Program-made: the position numbers and the translations under genes
Assembly: GCA_003762875.1 (NCBI GenBank)
Contig: RIBL01000016.1
Coordinates: 1-64,000 of the forward strand
Source of the DNA: Muribaculaceae bacterium Isolate-110 (HZI)
GTDB taxonomy: Bacteria; Bacteroidota; Bacteroidia; Bacteroidales; Muribaculaceae
Reading direction: 5' to 3'
DNA length: 64,000 bases
Shown here: positions 15,089 to 24,700 of the stretch, in pieces
How the letters are laid out: each line of letters opens with the position of its first letter
Position numbering within the stretch: the first letter of the stretch is position 1
Notes under the pieces: generated by a model
The model's input: only the letters and a program-made list of their open reading frames with translations
Told to the model about the DNA's origin: nothing
Database searches by the model: none

Positions 15089-15767
15089 TTTCCCCGACGA
15101 GAACGGCAGACCATACAAGTCGAGCGGAGGCAAGATGGTCTGGAATGAAAAGTTGAAACGTGATATACCTGAAAGTTGGCAAGTTGTCAATTTATTCCAT
15201 GGTGTTGATATTCAGTATGGATTCCCATTCTCAACTGAGTTATTCATTGAAGAGCCAACCCTTGTTCCAGTCGTGCGTATTCGTGATATACTTAATGGAA
15301 CTACTTCAGCATATTCGAAAGAAGATGCTGATGAAAAGTACAGATTGTCAAAAGGAGATGTTGTAGTTGGCATGGACGGCAATTTCCATATGAATATATG
15401 GAGTGATGAAACGGCGTATCTTAATCAACGCTGTGTTCGATTACGGCATATAGAAGGTTGTCCTATTTCAACTTTACAGGTGTTACATGAGATAGCTCCT
15501 TATATAAAGGCTAAAGAACAGAATGCCAAAGGTTCTACGGTTGGACATCTGTCAGACAAAGACTTAAAGGCTATTTGGATTGTTAAACCGCTGACCACCA
15601 CGAAATTCAATCCCGAAATTACATTCGCTAAACTTTCAGAAAAGATAGTGGATAATCGAAATGAGATTGTAGCATTAACAAAACAGCGCGACGAGCTGTT
15701 GCCGTTGCTGATGAACGGTCAGGTATCGGTCATGCCGACAGAGGTAAATTGCGATTTAGTGGCGTAA
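15048..15767 (+). CDS. Silent hsdS cassette: second target-recognition half
   Basis: 239 aa as written, but it has no promoter or N-terminal half and its ATG is internal to the conserved spacer (MSRQLYDYWFVQ). Residues 1-40 are the central conserved region, about 45-195 a target-recognition domain different from that of hsdS, and the end repeats the C-terminal conserved block (QRDELLPLLMNGQVSV). The whole piece from 15028 to 15758 is bracketed by inverted copies of the 14-bp core. It is best read as a storage cassette that becomes part of HsdS after inversion. Confidence 0.85.
   Translation: MSRQLYDYWFVQFDFPDENGRPYKSSGGKMVWNEKLKRDIPESWQVVNLFHGVDIQYGFPFSTELFIEEPTLVPVVRIRDILNGTTSAYSKEDADEKYRLSKGDVVVGMDGNFHMNIWSDETAYLNQRCVRLRHIEGCPISTLQVLHEIAPYIKAKEQNAKGSTVGHLSDKDLKAIWIVKPLTTTKFNPEITFAKLSEKIVDNRNEIVALTKQRDELLPLLMNGQVSVMPTEVNCDLVA
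15726..15758. repeat. 33-bp inverted repeat at the C-terminal end of the silent cassette
   Basis: Identical, inverted, to 17539-17571. It encodes VMPTEVNCDL and ends with the 14-bp core in minus orientation (15745-15758). Beyond a mismatch at 15725 similarity continues through the QRDELLPLLMNGQ codons. Confidence 0.85.
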
Positions 15768-15805
15768 TGTGGGGGGTGGCCTTGCATGAGTCATCATTCT
15801 TGTAA

Positions 15806-15931
15806 TTAGTCTTTGTTCCAGTGGTTTTCACATTCTTGGCAGAAAACCATGCCTTCTTTAATCTCTCTCGAAGAGAGGGGCTGCCCGCAGCATTCGCAGA
15901 CTTTTACTCTAACAGATATTGATTTATCCAT
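15806..15931 (-). CDS. Small zinc-ribbon protein
   Basis: 41 aa from the ATG at 15931; an upstream in-frame start at 15991 is possible. Two CxxC pairs (CECCGQPL and CQECENH) 18 residues apart make a zinc ribbon. It lies within the invertible region between the silent cassette and the recombinase gene, on the opposite strand. Function unknown; it is short but the paired cysteines make chance unlikely. Confidence 0.45.
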   Translation of the reverse strand: MDKSISVRVKVCECCGQPLSSREIKEGMVFCQECENHWNKD

Positions 15932-16058
15932 CTCTTTGTATTTATCTGTTATGGTTGGCACTATTGCCTTCCTATAAGTATATAGTCCCAATCCATTAAA
16001 AAAGTGAATAGTTCGGGCAAAAAAATCGCTATCTTATTAGAAAAACTTTAATATACCC

Positions 16059-17051
16059 ATGAAAGAAAGACTAATAGATGGCGTTATTGCCAAGATGAGT
16101 GGTGGGTTGTCGCCGCAACAGCTTTTCGCTCTGCGAAGGGCACTTGATGATGAACTTGCTGAATTCGATGTAACCTCAGCCCCCAAAGGAGTTGAGAAAG
16201 CACGTAAAGCCAATGATGATTTGGCGGCACAGTTCATCTCTGCAAAGAGAATAGAGGGCTGCTCTGAGAAAACGCTTAACTACTACGAAAATACTATTCG
16301 TGCATTCCTTGATGAAACCTCAAAGGAACTGCATGATGTAACAACTAATGAAATCCGCAAGTATCTGTCGGATTTCCAAGCAAAGAGAAATTCCAGTAAG
16401 ACCACCGTTGACAACGTGCGACGTATTCTGTCGAGTTTCTTCTCTTGGTTGGAAGATGAAGACTATATTGTCAAGAGTCCGGTTAGACGTATCCACAAGG
16501 TGCGTTCTGAAACGACGGTTAAGGAAACTATCAGCGACGAGCATCTGGAGAAACTCCGTGATACTTGCACCGAAGTTCGCGACCTTGCTATGATAGACTT
16601 CTTAGTGTCAACCGGCGTTCGTGTGGGAGAATTGGTAACTCTTAATCGCAACGACATTGATTTCAATGAACGTCAGTGCGTTGTCCTTGGTAAGGGAAAT
16701 AAAGAGCGGACGGTGTATTTCAATGCAAGAGCTAAAGTGCATCTACAAAATTATCTGGTGACACGCACTGATGATAATCAGGCACTGTTCGTCTCACTTT
16801 CTGCTCCGAACAATCGACTCACCATAAGTGGAGTAGAAACGCGACTGCGACAACTCGGTAAAAAGGCCAAGATTTGCCGAATCCATCCCCACAAGTTCAG
16901 GCGCACCCTGGCAACAATGGCCATAGACAAGGGGATGCCAATTGAGCAGGTACAACGGCTTCTCGGACACTGTAAAATTGACACTACGCTCCATTATGCC
17001 ATGGTGAATCAGACGAATGTGCGTATCGCTCACCGTAAATTCTTAGGATAA
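16059..17051 (+). CDS. Tyrosine recombinase, predicted hsdS invertase
   Basis: 330 aa, XerC/D-like. A SAM-like core-binding domain spans about residues 50-145. Catalytic residues: R188 (TGVRVGEL), K213 region (GKGNKERTV), H278 and R281 (HPHKFRR), H304 (LLGHC) and Y313 (TLHYAMV). It differs from both element integrases and lacks their N-terminal arm region. It lies between the silent S pieces, inside the 15028-18290 inverted repeats, the usual position for the enzyme that inverts type I S genes in gut Bacteroidales. Sites predicted: the four TAAATCGCAATTTA cores. Confidence 0.88.
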   Translation: MKERLIDGVIAKMSGGLSPQQLFALRRALDDELAEFDVTSAPKGVEKARKANDDLAAQFISAKRIEGCSEKTLNYYENTIRAFLDETSKELHDVTTNEIRKYLSDFQAKRNSSKTTVDNVRRILSSFFSWLEDEDYIVKSPVRRIHKVRSETTVKETISDEHLEKLRDTCTEVRDLAMIDFLVSTGVRVGELVTLNRNDIDFNERQCVVLGKGNKERTVYFNARAKVHLQNYLVTRTDDNQALFVSLSAPNNRLTISGVETRLRQLGKKAKICRIHPHKFRRTLATMAIDKGMPIEQVQRLLGHCKIDTTLHYAMVNQTNVRIAHRKFLG

Positions 17052-17066
17052 TACACCGATTTTTAG

Positions 17067-17096
17067 TAACTTTGTAGTCTAAAACCGACTACAAAG
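17067..17096 (+). promoter_or_regulatory. Promoter and 10-bp dyad directly before the silent half-S gene
   Basis: TAACTTTG (17067-17074) is a good -7 box. A perfect inverted repeat, CTTTGTAGTC (17070-17079) / GACTACAAAG (17087-17096), overlaps it and ends at the base before the ATG. The dyad could be an operator or, in RNA, a hairpin hiding the start. It means this half-gene is poised to be expressed when an inversion completes it. Confidence 0.55.
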
Positions 17097-17567
17097 ATGA
17101 AAAAAGAGAAAATCGGAAATATTCTTCAAATGCAAAGAGGGTACGATTTACCTGTTTCTCAGATGAGAAATGGGCAAATACCTGTTGTCGGTTCTAATGG
17201 TGTTGTTGGTTATCACGATACTGCAAAATGTTTTACTCCAACTATAACAATCGGTAGGAGTGGAAGTGCTGGCAAAATCCACATGTACGATACTCCCACT
17301 TGGGTTCATAACACAGCGCTTTATCTTACCGATTTTAAAGGTAATAATCCCAAGTATCTTTACTATCTTCTCCGGCTTCTTCATCTTGAGACTCTATGCG
17401 GCAGTAGTGTAATACCATCTCTTAATCGCAATGTAGTGTATCCCATGGTGGTGAACTTCCATGAGAATCGCGAAGATCAAGATGCCATATCATCTATTTT
17501 ATCCAAGATTGATGAAAAAATTGCAGTTAATCATGAGATAAATCGCAATTTACCTCTGTCGGCATGA
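17097..17567 (+). CDS. Half hsdS: alternative first target-recognition domain
   Basis: 156 aa. It contains a complete first TRD (RGYDLPVSQ, GRSGSAGKIHM, SVIPSLNRN) and the start of the central helix (ILSKIDEKIAVNHEINRNL), then ends after the crossover core with PLSA. In hsdS the same point reads NREINRNL followed by EAMSRQL. Inversion of 17539-18290 would replace PLSA by EAMSRQLYDYW in frame, making a full S gene here and truncating the current one. Its last 41 bp overlap the 3' end of hsdS antisense. As it stands it could make a half-S protein, which in some systems dimerises. Confidence 0.85.
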   Translation: MKKEKIGNILQMQRGYDLPVSQMRNGQIPVVGSNGVVGYHDTAKCFTPTITIGRSGSAGKIHMYDTPTWVHNTALYLTDFKGNNPKYLYYLLRLLHLETLCGSSVIPSLNRNVVYPMVVNFHENREDQDAISSILSKIDEKIAVNHEINRNLPLSA

Positions 17568-18828
17568 CCGACACCTGACCGTTCATCAGCAACGGCAGCA
17601 GCTCGTCGCGTTGTTTTTTCAGTTTGTCAGTTTCCAACACAGATTTGAATTGTCTCTCAGCCATACTTTCAACTCTTGATAGCCATTCTCGCTGAAGCCC
17701 TTGAGGAATTTTGAGAATCGGGAATCTCATAAGATCTTCTCGTGAGACCTCCTTAAAAGTTGTTCCAGTCCCCAGTTGTTCTATTTTAGGGAGTTGTTGG
17801 CGAATATAATAAAATATGTAAAACACATCATATCCATCTTTGGGAACAAAACTCTTAAATCCTTGATTTGTACAAAGTGGAACTTCAGATATTGATAATA
17901 AGCCTATCGGGGCTCTACTTGACATAAGTAGGGAATGGGTGGGCAACATGTGTGTACTACATGAATCATATCCTTGTTGAGAAATGTTTCGTGCCCCATG
18001 ATAAACAAATTTACATTGTTGCTCAGACAAATCTTTAGGGGTTATCCAAACAATATCCCCGCCATAATTTGATTCAACGGCGGTTGATGGTGTGGCTCCA
18101 TTGTATATTTCCGCAGCATCGGATAGGTTTTCGACTACCCAATTATCGGGGATTTCACGTTTTAGTCGTTCATTCCACACCATCTTGCCGCCGCTCGACT
18201 TATACGGCTTGCCGTTCTCGTCGGGGAAGTCGAACTGCACGAACCAGTAGTCGTAGAGCTGACGGGACATCGCCTCTAAATTGCGATTTATCTCACGATT
18301 AAGTGCAATCTTTTTATCTATAGCGTAAAGGGTTGCTCCAATCCGTCGCTGTTCCTCCAATTCAGGGATGAATACGATAACATCCTTAATACGGTCAGGA
18401 GTTGTATGCCGAATCTTTGTCTGTTGAGCCGCTGCTCCTAACTGAGATTTTACAATCTTTGATGGCAGTAGGTAATAGCAAAACATTGAATCAAGCTTAT
18501 CCTCTTTACAGCGAATAAGCGCAACATCCTGACTTTGGATATATTTACCCGATTCGGGAATCATTGCAGTACTGCCAAGCAGACCAGGTGTTTGCTCTGT
18601 CAGAGGAGTTATTATATCTCCTTCATTGAGAATAAACTGGCTTTTGACAGGCCCAACAAAATAGAGATTATCTTTCGAGGTGTTTTCCTTGAAACCACCA
18701 TTTTGATAGTCAAAATGACCAAGAGTCAAGCGAATTAACTCCCCTTCCGAAGAATAAAACTCTCCAGACAGAGATGCTCCGCGACTTACGTCCAAAAGTT
18801 CACCAAGTTTGTATTTTAACAATTGCAT
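17527..18828 (-). CDS. hsdS: Type I restriction-modification specificity subunit HsdS (currently expressed version)
   Basis: 433 aa. TRD1 covers about residues 1-150, the central conserved helix 150-215 (ALNREINRNLEAMSRQLYDYWFVQ), TRD2 215-390, then the C-terminal conserved helix (KLKKQRDELLPLLMNGQ). HsdS reads the split DNA target for HsdM and HsdR. It is the last gene of the xre-hsdR-hsdM-rhuM-TM-hsdS operon, 1 bp after the TM gene. The crossover core falls at residues about 180-184 (18277-18290), and a second core at 17539-17552 covers its C-terminus. Thus TRD2 is a removable cassette. Confidence 0.93.
   Translation of the reverse strand: MQLLKYKLGELLDVSRGASLSGEFYSSEGELIRLTLGHFDYQNGGFKENTSKDNLYFVGPVKSQFILNEGDIITPLTEQTPGLLGSTAMIPESGKYIQSQDVALIRCKEDKLDSMFCYYLLPSKIVKSQLGAAAQQTKIRHTTPDRIKDVIVFIPELEEQRRIGATLYAIDKKIALNREINRNLEAMSRQLYDYWFVQFDFPDENGKPYKSSGGKMVWNERLKREIPDNWVVENLSDAAEIYNGATPSTAVESNYGGDIVWITPKDLSEQQCKFVYHGARNISQQGYDSCSTHMLPTHSLLMSSRAPIGLLSISEVPLCTNQGFKSFVPKDGYDVFYIFYYIRQQLPKIEQLGTGTTFKEVSREDLMRFPILKIPQGLQREWLSRVESMAERQFKSVLETDKLKKQRDELLPLLMNGQVSVMPTEVNCDLSHD
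17539..17571. repeat. Crossover core shared by hsdS 3' end and the half-S gene
   Basis: The 14-bp core TAAATCGCAATTTA is at 17539-17552 in plus orientation, and the 33-bp block matches 15726-15758 inverted. It is the left edge of the hsdS TRD2 cassette and the right edge of the silent first half. Confidence 0.85.
18230..18290 (-). repeat. 61-bp inverted repeat, S-gene central crossover site (active copy)
   Basis: Perfect inverted partner of 15028-15088. The core is at 18277-18290 in minus orientation, in hsdS codons for INRNL. Beyond 18230 similarity continues with scattered mismatches through the SSGGKMVWNE codons. Confidence 0.85.
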
Positions 18829-18829
18829 A

Positions 18830-19090
18830 TTACTTTCGTTTTAGTCGTTTTTCAAGTAAAAACTTTCTTGTATAAAGTTCGCGTTCACTACTCGCCATTG
18901 GGAATCGACTAATTTCATGGATAGACTCCAACTCATCTTTAATGGATTCCAGCTCATCCATGCGTTGTTTATGATATATTCTATAGGGCACAATAATTGC
19001 AGCAAGAACGGCAAATAATGACAATAAGCCGGCATAACTATTAAGCAAACCGATGAATTCCGTCAACAACGTTTTTATATTGAAAAGCAT
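18830..19090 (-). CDS. Small single-pass membrane protein in the hsd operon
   Basis: 86 aa. One TM helix at about residues 18-38 (AGLLSLFAVLAAIIVPY) is followed by a charged coiled-coil-like tail (MDELESIKDELESIHEI). It is 1 bp from hsdS and 2 bp from rhuM, so it is co-transcribed. Function unknown. A membrane protein is not a standard type I component; it could tie RhuM or the complex to the membrane, or simply be a passenger. Confidence 0.6.
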   Translation of the reverse strand: MLFNIKTLLTEFIGLLNSYAGLLSLFAVLAAIIVPYRIYHKQRMDELESIKDELESIHEISRFPMASSERELYTRKFLLEKRLKRK

Positions 19091-19092
19091 AA

Positions 19093-20094
19093 CTAATCTT
19101 TATCTAACATACCTCTGATTTCTTTATCGAAATCGGAGTCAATTTGTTGTGTTGGATTGAAAAGGTCGTATTCAGCTTCAGCTTTTGCCTTAGCTTGTGC
19201 CGCCGAGATATTTCCGCGATTAGGAAGTATCTTGTAGTCGTTGAAGGTCAAAAATTTATTGACACTTGCAGCAAATTGTTCCATATTGAATACATTACCT
19301 CGCTCAATTTGACTCTCGATGTAATCGAAGTAAGATGTTACGGTGCGTTCAAGCGATCGTATCTCTTTTTCCGAAAGATAATTTTTAGCAATGCTGACAT
19401 CTGATTTAAGGATGCGGCCATCGGGGGCATATTTCCAAGTGGTCAGACCCATGTGTGGTTTTGTATGGTCTGCTCCGGCATGTATGATTTCGGCTGCCGT
19501 ATGTCCGGTAATCGCATAATGAAACCGATTTTGTACCATTGCATAAAACTCTTTTGTTGTTGGGGCAAGACGGTCGTAATCGATGCTGCATTCGGCATAA
19601 ATGTCGGTTATCTGTTGCCAAATTCGCCGTTCGCTGGCTCGGATTGAGCGAACTCTCTCAAGAAGTTCCCGGAAATAATCTTGACCAAACACGGCGTTTC
19701 CCTGCTTTAAGCGGTCATCATCGAGAACAAAGCCTTTGCGGATATACTCATTCAAGACACGGGTTGCCCACTGTCGGAAAAGCGTAGCTCGTTGACTGTT
19801 CACACGATATCCGACACTAATAATAGCATCCAGAGAATAAAAAGTTTGTTCTCGTTTTACCTGACGGTTTCCTTCCTGTTGAACTATTAAGTTTTTCTTA
19901 ATAGTTGCCTCAGGGGTCAGTTCATTGGTCTCGTAGATGTTTTTGAGGTGCTGATTTATTGCAGGAACAGACACATCAAATAATTGAGACATGGCCTTTT
20001 GAGTAAGCCATAAAGTCTCATTTTCCACATAGGCCTGAACCGTACCTGAGTTATCAGGCAAATTATATAATATAAACTGTATTTCCTTTGCCAT
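19093..20094 (-). CDS. rhuM: RhuM-family protein
   Basis: 333 aa. The N-terminal half has an HTH-like module typical of RhuM (LWLTQKAMSQLFDVSVPAIN, residues 29-48) and the family block YSLDAIISVGYRVNS near 86. The C-terminal half carries the RQWATRVLNEYIRKGFVLDD block, and the C-terminal end is charged. RhuM proteins are often encoded inside type I restriction loci, but their biochemical role is unknown. It sits 5 bp after hsdM and 2 bp before the small TM gene. Regulation or modulation of restriction is a guess from position only. Confidence 0.85.
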   Translation of the reverse strand: MAKEIQFILYNLPDNSGTVQAYVENETLWLTQKAMSQLFDVSVPAINQHLKNIYETNELTPEATIKKNLIVQQEGNRQVKREQTFYSLDAIISVGYRVNSQRATLFRQWATRVLNEYIRKGFVLDDDRLKQGNAVFGQDYFRELLERVRSIRASERRIWQQITDIYAECSIDYDRLAPTTKEFYAMVQNRFHYAITGHTAAEIIHAGADHTKPHMGLTTWKYAPDGRILKSDVSIAKNYLSEKEIRSLERTVTSYFDYIESQIERGNVFNMEQFAASVNKFLTFNDYKILPNRGNISAAQAKAKAEAEYDLFNPTQQIDSDFDKEIRGMLDKD

Positions 20095-20099
20095 TGATA

Positions 20100-21743
20100 T
20101 TAGGAGTTGAATTTGAGGGTGTCAAGTTGTTGTAGTATCTCGTTTTCGAGTCGATGGCTCTCATTGAACAGTTCCGTAAGTTTTGAACGATAGCCGTTCA
20201 TGCGCTGTTCAAATTCCTCTGCTGTTATGTCAACATATTCAATCTTGATGTCGAAATATTGACCAGCCGAAAGTGAGTAGCCTTTCTCCTTTATTTCATC
20301 GTATGTGACTGCTACGGAGAAACCATCCTCGGCTTTCTTTTCGCGGAAAGTATCTACAATCTTGTCGATTTCTTCTGGGCGAAGACGCTTTTTCTGATTG
20401 TTGCCCTCCTTGTATTCCTCGCCAAGTTTTGAGGCATCAACAAGAATAACCTTCTCAGTGGCACGTGAATTGTCGAAGAAAAGTACTGACACGTTAGTAC
20501 CGGTATTGGCAAAAACGTTTGAAGGCATTGAGACAACACCATATACAATCTTGTTGTCAACAATGTGTTTTAGGATTTTATTCTCAATACCAGACTTGGC
20601 GGTAATGAAGCCTGTCGGAATGACGATAGCTCCTTTGCCTGTCTTTTTTAGTGAATTTATAACATGCTGGATGAAGCAAGTGTATATTGCCATGCTCTCC
20701 TTTTTCTTTGCCGGAACATTGGGTACACCTGCCCAGAATCGTGCAGGTTGAGCTGCAATCTTTTCGCGTGTATCAGAGAAATCCATCTTGAATGGAGGAT
20801 TGGAAACCACATAGTCAAACTGGCGAATTGCAGTTCCTTCGTCATTCTTATGATATGGGGAAACAAGAGTGTCTCCTTGAATGGCATGGTCAAGTGATGA
20901 AACCAATCCGTTTAGAAGCAGATTGAGTTTCAACATCTTGTTGCTTCGTTGGGAAATATCCTGAGCGAAGATTGTGCATTTGCTGTTGCCAACCCTATGA
21001 GCCAATGCCATTAGCAGTGTACCGGTACCGGCAGAGGGGTCGTATGCCTCAATATTGTGGAGGTCGTCATCGTCACTCACAAGAAGCCGGGCCATAATGG
21101 TTGCGATGGCATGAGGGGTGTAATATTCAGCATATTTGCCTCCTCCTGCCGTATTGTAATCCTTAATCAGATATTCAAAGATAGTTGCGAAGAAGTCATA
21201 ACCTTTTTCATCGGAGAATGCTTCCTCGAATGAGAAGTTGACAAGTTTGTCAACCAATGCACGTGCGAAAGCCGGGCGTTGGTCGATGTCGGTAACGTAT
21301 GGTGTGAGGCGTTCAAAGAGGGGTATCTTTGTATTCTGTGTAGTTTGAGTAGAGAATATGTCGATGTTCTGTTCTGCAATATCGGTCATGGTCGCATCAA
21401 ATATCTCGTCAAATTCTCCTCGGCTCTGACGATTCCAAAGGCTATACATAAGATGCTCCGGACGCAGTTTCAGTGTCTCAGGCGGCAATGAGACAAGAAG
21501 AAGCTGTCGCTCTGTCTCTGGCATTTCGGAATATGCAAGTTCCCAACGCTCGGAGTCCTGAATTTTCTTTGCAAAGGGACTCTTGGCAATTTTCAATTCA
21601 TGCCCGAATTTGTCGTTGAGAAACTTATACATGAATATCTGAGTGATAATCTTGTATTCGTTGCCATCGTTGCCGAGCCCGTAGGACTGACATGTGGCTT
21701 TGAGGTCGTCGATAAGACGTATGGTTTTTTCTTTGATGTTCAT
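20100..21743 (-). CDS. hsdM: Type I DNA N6-adenine methyltransferase HsdM
   Basis: 547 aa. It has an N-terminal helical domain (about 1-150), then the SAM-binding motif I DPSAGTG at 235-241 and the catalytic motif IV NPPF at 315-318. It protects host DNA by adenine methylation and forms the M2S core with HsdS. The start overlaps the hsdR stop by one base (TAATG), showing coupling. The C-terminal helical tail (about residue 480 on) is the usual HsdS-contact region. Confidence 0.96.
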   Translation of the reverse strand: MNIKEKTIRLIDDLKATCQSYGLGNDGNEYKIITQIFMYKFLNDKFGHELKIAKSPFAKKIQDSERWELAYSEMPETERQLLLVSLPPETLKLRPEHLMYSLWNRQSRGEFDEIFDATMTDIAEQNIDIFSTQTTQNTKIPLFERLTPYVTDIDQRPAFARALVDKLVNFSFEEAFSDEKGYDFFATIFEYLIKDYNTAGGGKYAEYYTPHAIATIMARLLVSDDDDLHNIEAYDPSAGTGTLLMALAHRVGNSKCTIFAQDISQRSNKMLKLNLLLNGLVSSLDHAIQGDTLVSPYHKNDEGTAIRQFDYVVSNPPFKMDFSDTREKIAAQPARFWAGVPNVPAKKKESMAIYTCFIQHVINSLKKTGKGAIVIPTGFITAKSGIENKILKHIVDNKIVYGVVSMPSNVFANTGTNVSVLFFDNSRATEKVILVDASKLGEEYKEGNNQKKRLRPEEIDKIVDTFREKKAEDGFSVAVTYDEIKEKGYSLSAGQYFDIKIEYVDITAEEFEQRMNGYRSKLTELFNESHRLENEILQQLDTLKFNS

Positions 21744-24700
21744 TAGCAGGCTGCGTATGTGGCGTTATACTGGTTGAGGTATTGACGGGCGATGCCGTTC
21801 TTTACGAAATCGTAATCTTCGATTGTGGCGGTATCGCTTATCTGAGGGAAGTGATACAGCATATTTGCGACAATGGAGAGGACTGTCTGCTCGAAGTAGG
21901 CATCCTTTTTCAAGATGTCATTCTTGTCATATACCCGTTGGTCAACCTCCGATTTTATCATGTTGAGAATTATACTAATTTCATAATCACTGAAAGTGAA
22001 AATAGGTTTCGCAGATTTCTCTTTGCGGTCATGATTCACCTCCCGGATTCTTTTGTGAACACGGGCGAACTTGGCGTCTCCATTATATTTCTTTAGAAGA
22101 GCTTTGTTGGCTATTTGAATCGCTTTCAATCTGACAATTATCGAATCGAGAGCGGCGGTCTCTTCATTGAACTTGGCAATGGAATCAATAACAAAGCCGT
22201 GCTCCTTGAATCGCTGGGTGAAGGCTTCTCTCAGAGTGATGAACTCCGGATCGTCTTGGTCGATGTTGTCCATAAAGGCTCGGATAGTATCGCGCCATTT
22301 GTCTTGCAGCTCGCGGCCACCGGAAATAAGTTTCAGCTCCTCTTCTCCAATCTTCGAGAAGGTGAACTCAATATCCTGCATTGCCTCGTTTACAAGAATG
22401 GTGGTCTGCTCATTTGCGTTGAAGGCTTCTTTCTGATTGATGATGGTGATGTGATGCTGTACCTCTTTCAGCATATCTGGAAGTTTGGTCAGTTCCACCT
22501 TTGAAAATTTCTCCTTCAACTCATCATCGCCGAAAGTGCGGACAAGGTTGCCACAATCGCGGGCAGCCTCCAACACTTTTTTCAGCTTCAACAGTTCCTC
22601 CTTGTCTTGTATTGTTGACACCTCCGAACTGAATTCCTCTACATTGTCAACAGTATATTCAAACAGGGTGTCGTGAATATCCCGCATAGTATCAAGTATT
22701 TCCTGCGGATTTTCGAGTACTTGTGTGAACGTGTCGGTTACTCCGCTGCCGTCTTCTTCCGGGTCGTTAAAACGATTTAATTCCTGAAGATAAGCCTCGT
22801 TGGTTTCCTCGAAGTTCCGTTTGATGTCTGCGAAGTCTATGATGTAGCCGTAGCGGTTATTTTTATACGGACGGTTGACGCGAGTCAGAGCTTGAAGAAG
22901 ATTGTGGTCTTTCAGTTTTCTGCCGAAGTAAAGACGCTTCAAACGCGGAGCGTCAAATCCTGTCAGCAACATATTGAACACAATCAGCACACCGACTGTC
23001 ATATTCTTTTTGAAGTCCTTAACTATCTGCTTCCTGGTCTCCTTATCGTCTGTATCGTGTAGAATAAGTTTTGCCTTGATGTCGGTAGGGAAAGAGGCAT
23101 CTTTGTTCATTTCTCGTTGCACCTCATCCCAATACATTGCCAAGTTACGGGCTTGTCCGCTTGTCTCGCAGATAATCATACCTCCTAGAGTATTGTCGCC
23201 ATGTTGCTGACGGAATCTTGTGAGGTCGGTTATGACATAGCGGATAAGTTCCTTGACATAGTTCTCATGCTCGATGATGGTTGATTTCTGAACATCCTTT
23301 TTCAGAACAAGTTGCTCCAACTTATCCATAATCTGAGTGAGTTTCTCCTTGTAGGAGGTCTCAATTTCTTCACGGATGATTTTTAGAGTATAGCCATCTG
23401 CTATCGAGCGGTCGTAATAATATGTATGGAAATAATCGCTGAAGACTGTGGCGGTGGCCTTTTCATCTTTAAGAAGAGGAGTGCCGGTCAGCGCAATCTT
23501 AATGGAATTGGGGTCAGCATCGAAAAGATTGGCAAGGAAGCAACCGCCGGGACGATAGCCACGATGTGCCTCGTCAAGAATGAACACTCTCTGAAGATTT
23601 GTTGCATACTCTGGAAGTTTTACTTTTTCCTTGTCTTCAGCGAAACGCTGGATATTCACTACCGTTATTTCCTGTTTACCACTTGCGCCCTGCTGTGACT
23701 GGTTGCTGCGGAACTGATCCATCAATTCTTTTCTGGAATTGGCGGTGGTGACTACCAAGCCTCGGGCTTCAAATTCCTGTGTTGCTTGTTCGAGAAGGTC
23801 GAGACGGTCAACAATAAAGTAGAATTTGGCGACTTTATTTTGTTTGGCAAAATAGTCGTTAAGGAAATAGGCTAAATGATAGGATAATGCTGTTTTGCCG
23901 CTGCCTTGTGTATGCCATACCACGCCAGCCTTTGCCCCGTTCTCAAGATGTTCTCGGATAGCCAATGCCGCGAACATCTGTTGATAGCGCATAATATGTT
24001 TTTGGTCGGTAATCTCAATCTTTCCGTCAACCTCACGCTCAGATTTTACGTATGCAATGCCGTATCTGAGGATAAACAGCAAACGTTCCGGAGAGCACAT
24101 TGAGGTAAGTATGCGGTTGGTTGGCGTATTGGTATCGAGATTAGTCTTGTATTCCGGAGTTGTATGAATAACTTCGCAATTGAAGTCTTTAAGAATTTTC
24201 TTCTCAAAGTCCTTGTTTATGGGTTTATATGGGTAATTCCGATTGTATGGCGCTACATCAGCATTCGAGCGATTTTCCTCGCGGAAACAGTTGAATGGGG
24301 CAGACTCTTTTGCCGCTGTGCAATAGAATGCACCTTGCAACGGAACAATCCCTCCCATTGTGTCATACTCCATATTGTTAGAGAATATCATCAACTGAGT
24401 AATGTTGATAAAGGAACGGAAACGCTTGTTGGGGAACCGTTGTAGATTCATCCGCTTACTTTCCGCGACCATACCGCCGGAGTTGTTTGGTTTCTTTACT
24501 TCAATGAAAACCAAAGGCATACCGTTTACAAACAATGTAATATCCGGTCTGAACTCATCTTGACCATTCTTGCAGGTGAATTCGGCAGTAAAATGAAATG
24601 TGTTGTTGGATGGGGTCTCATAGTCAATCAGTTTGACTGGAGACACCGCCTTTAGTCTCTGATAGAAAGCATATCCAAGGTCATCATTCTTCAAGTCATT

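Noticed and set aside
18069-18302. 77-aa plus-strand frame, and similar frames around 14899-15114, with shared RSRRGNRTARTSS-like sequence
   Set aside because: They are antisense readings of the repeated S-gene central region; the similarity comes from the DNA repeat, not from a protein family.
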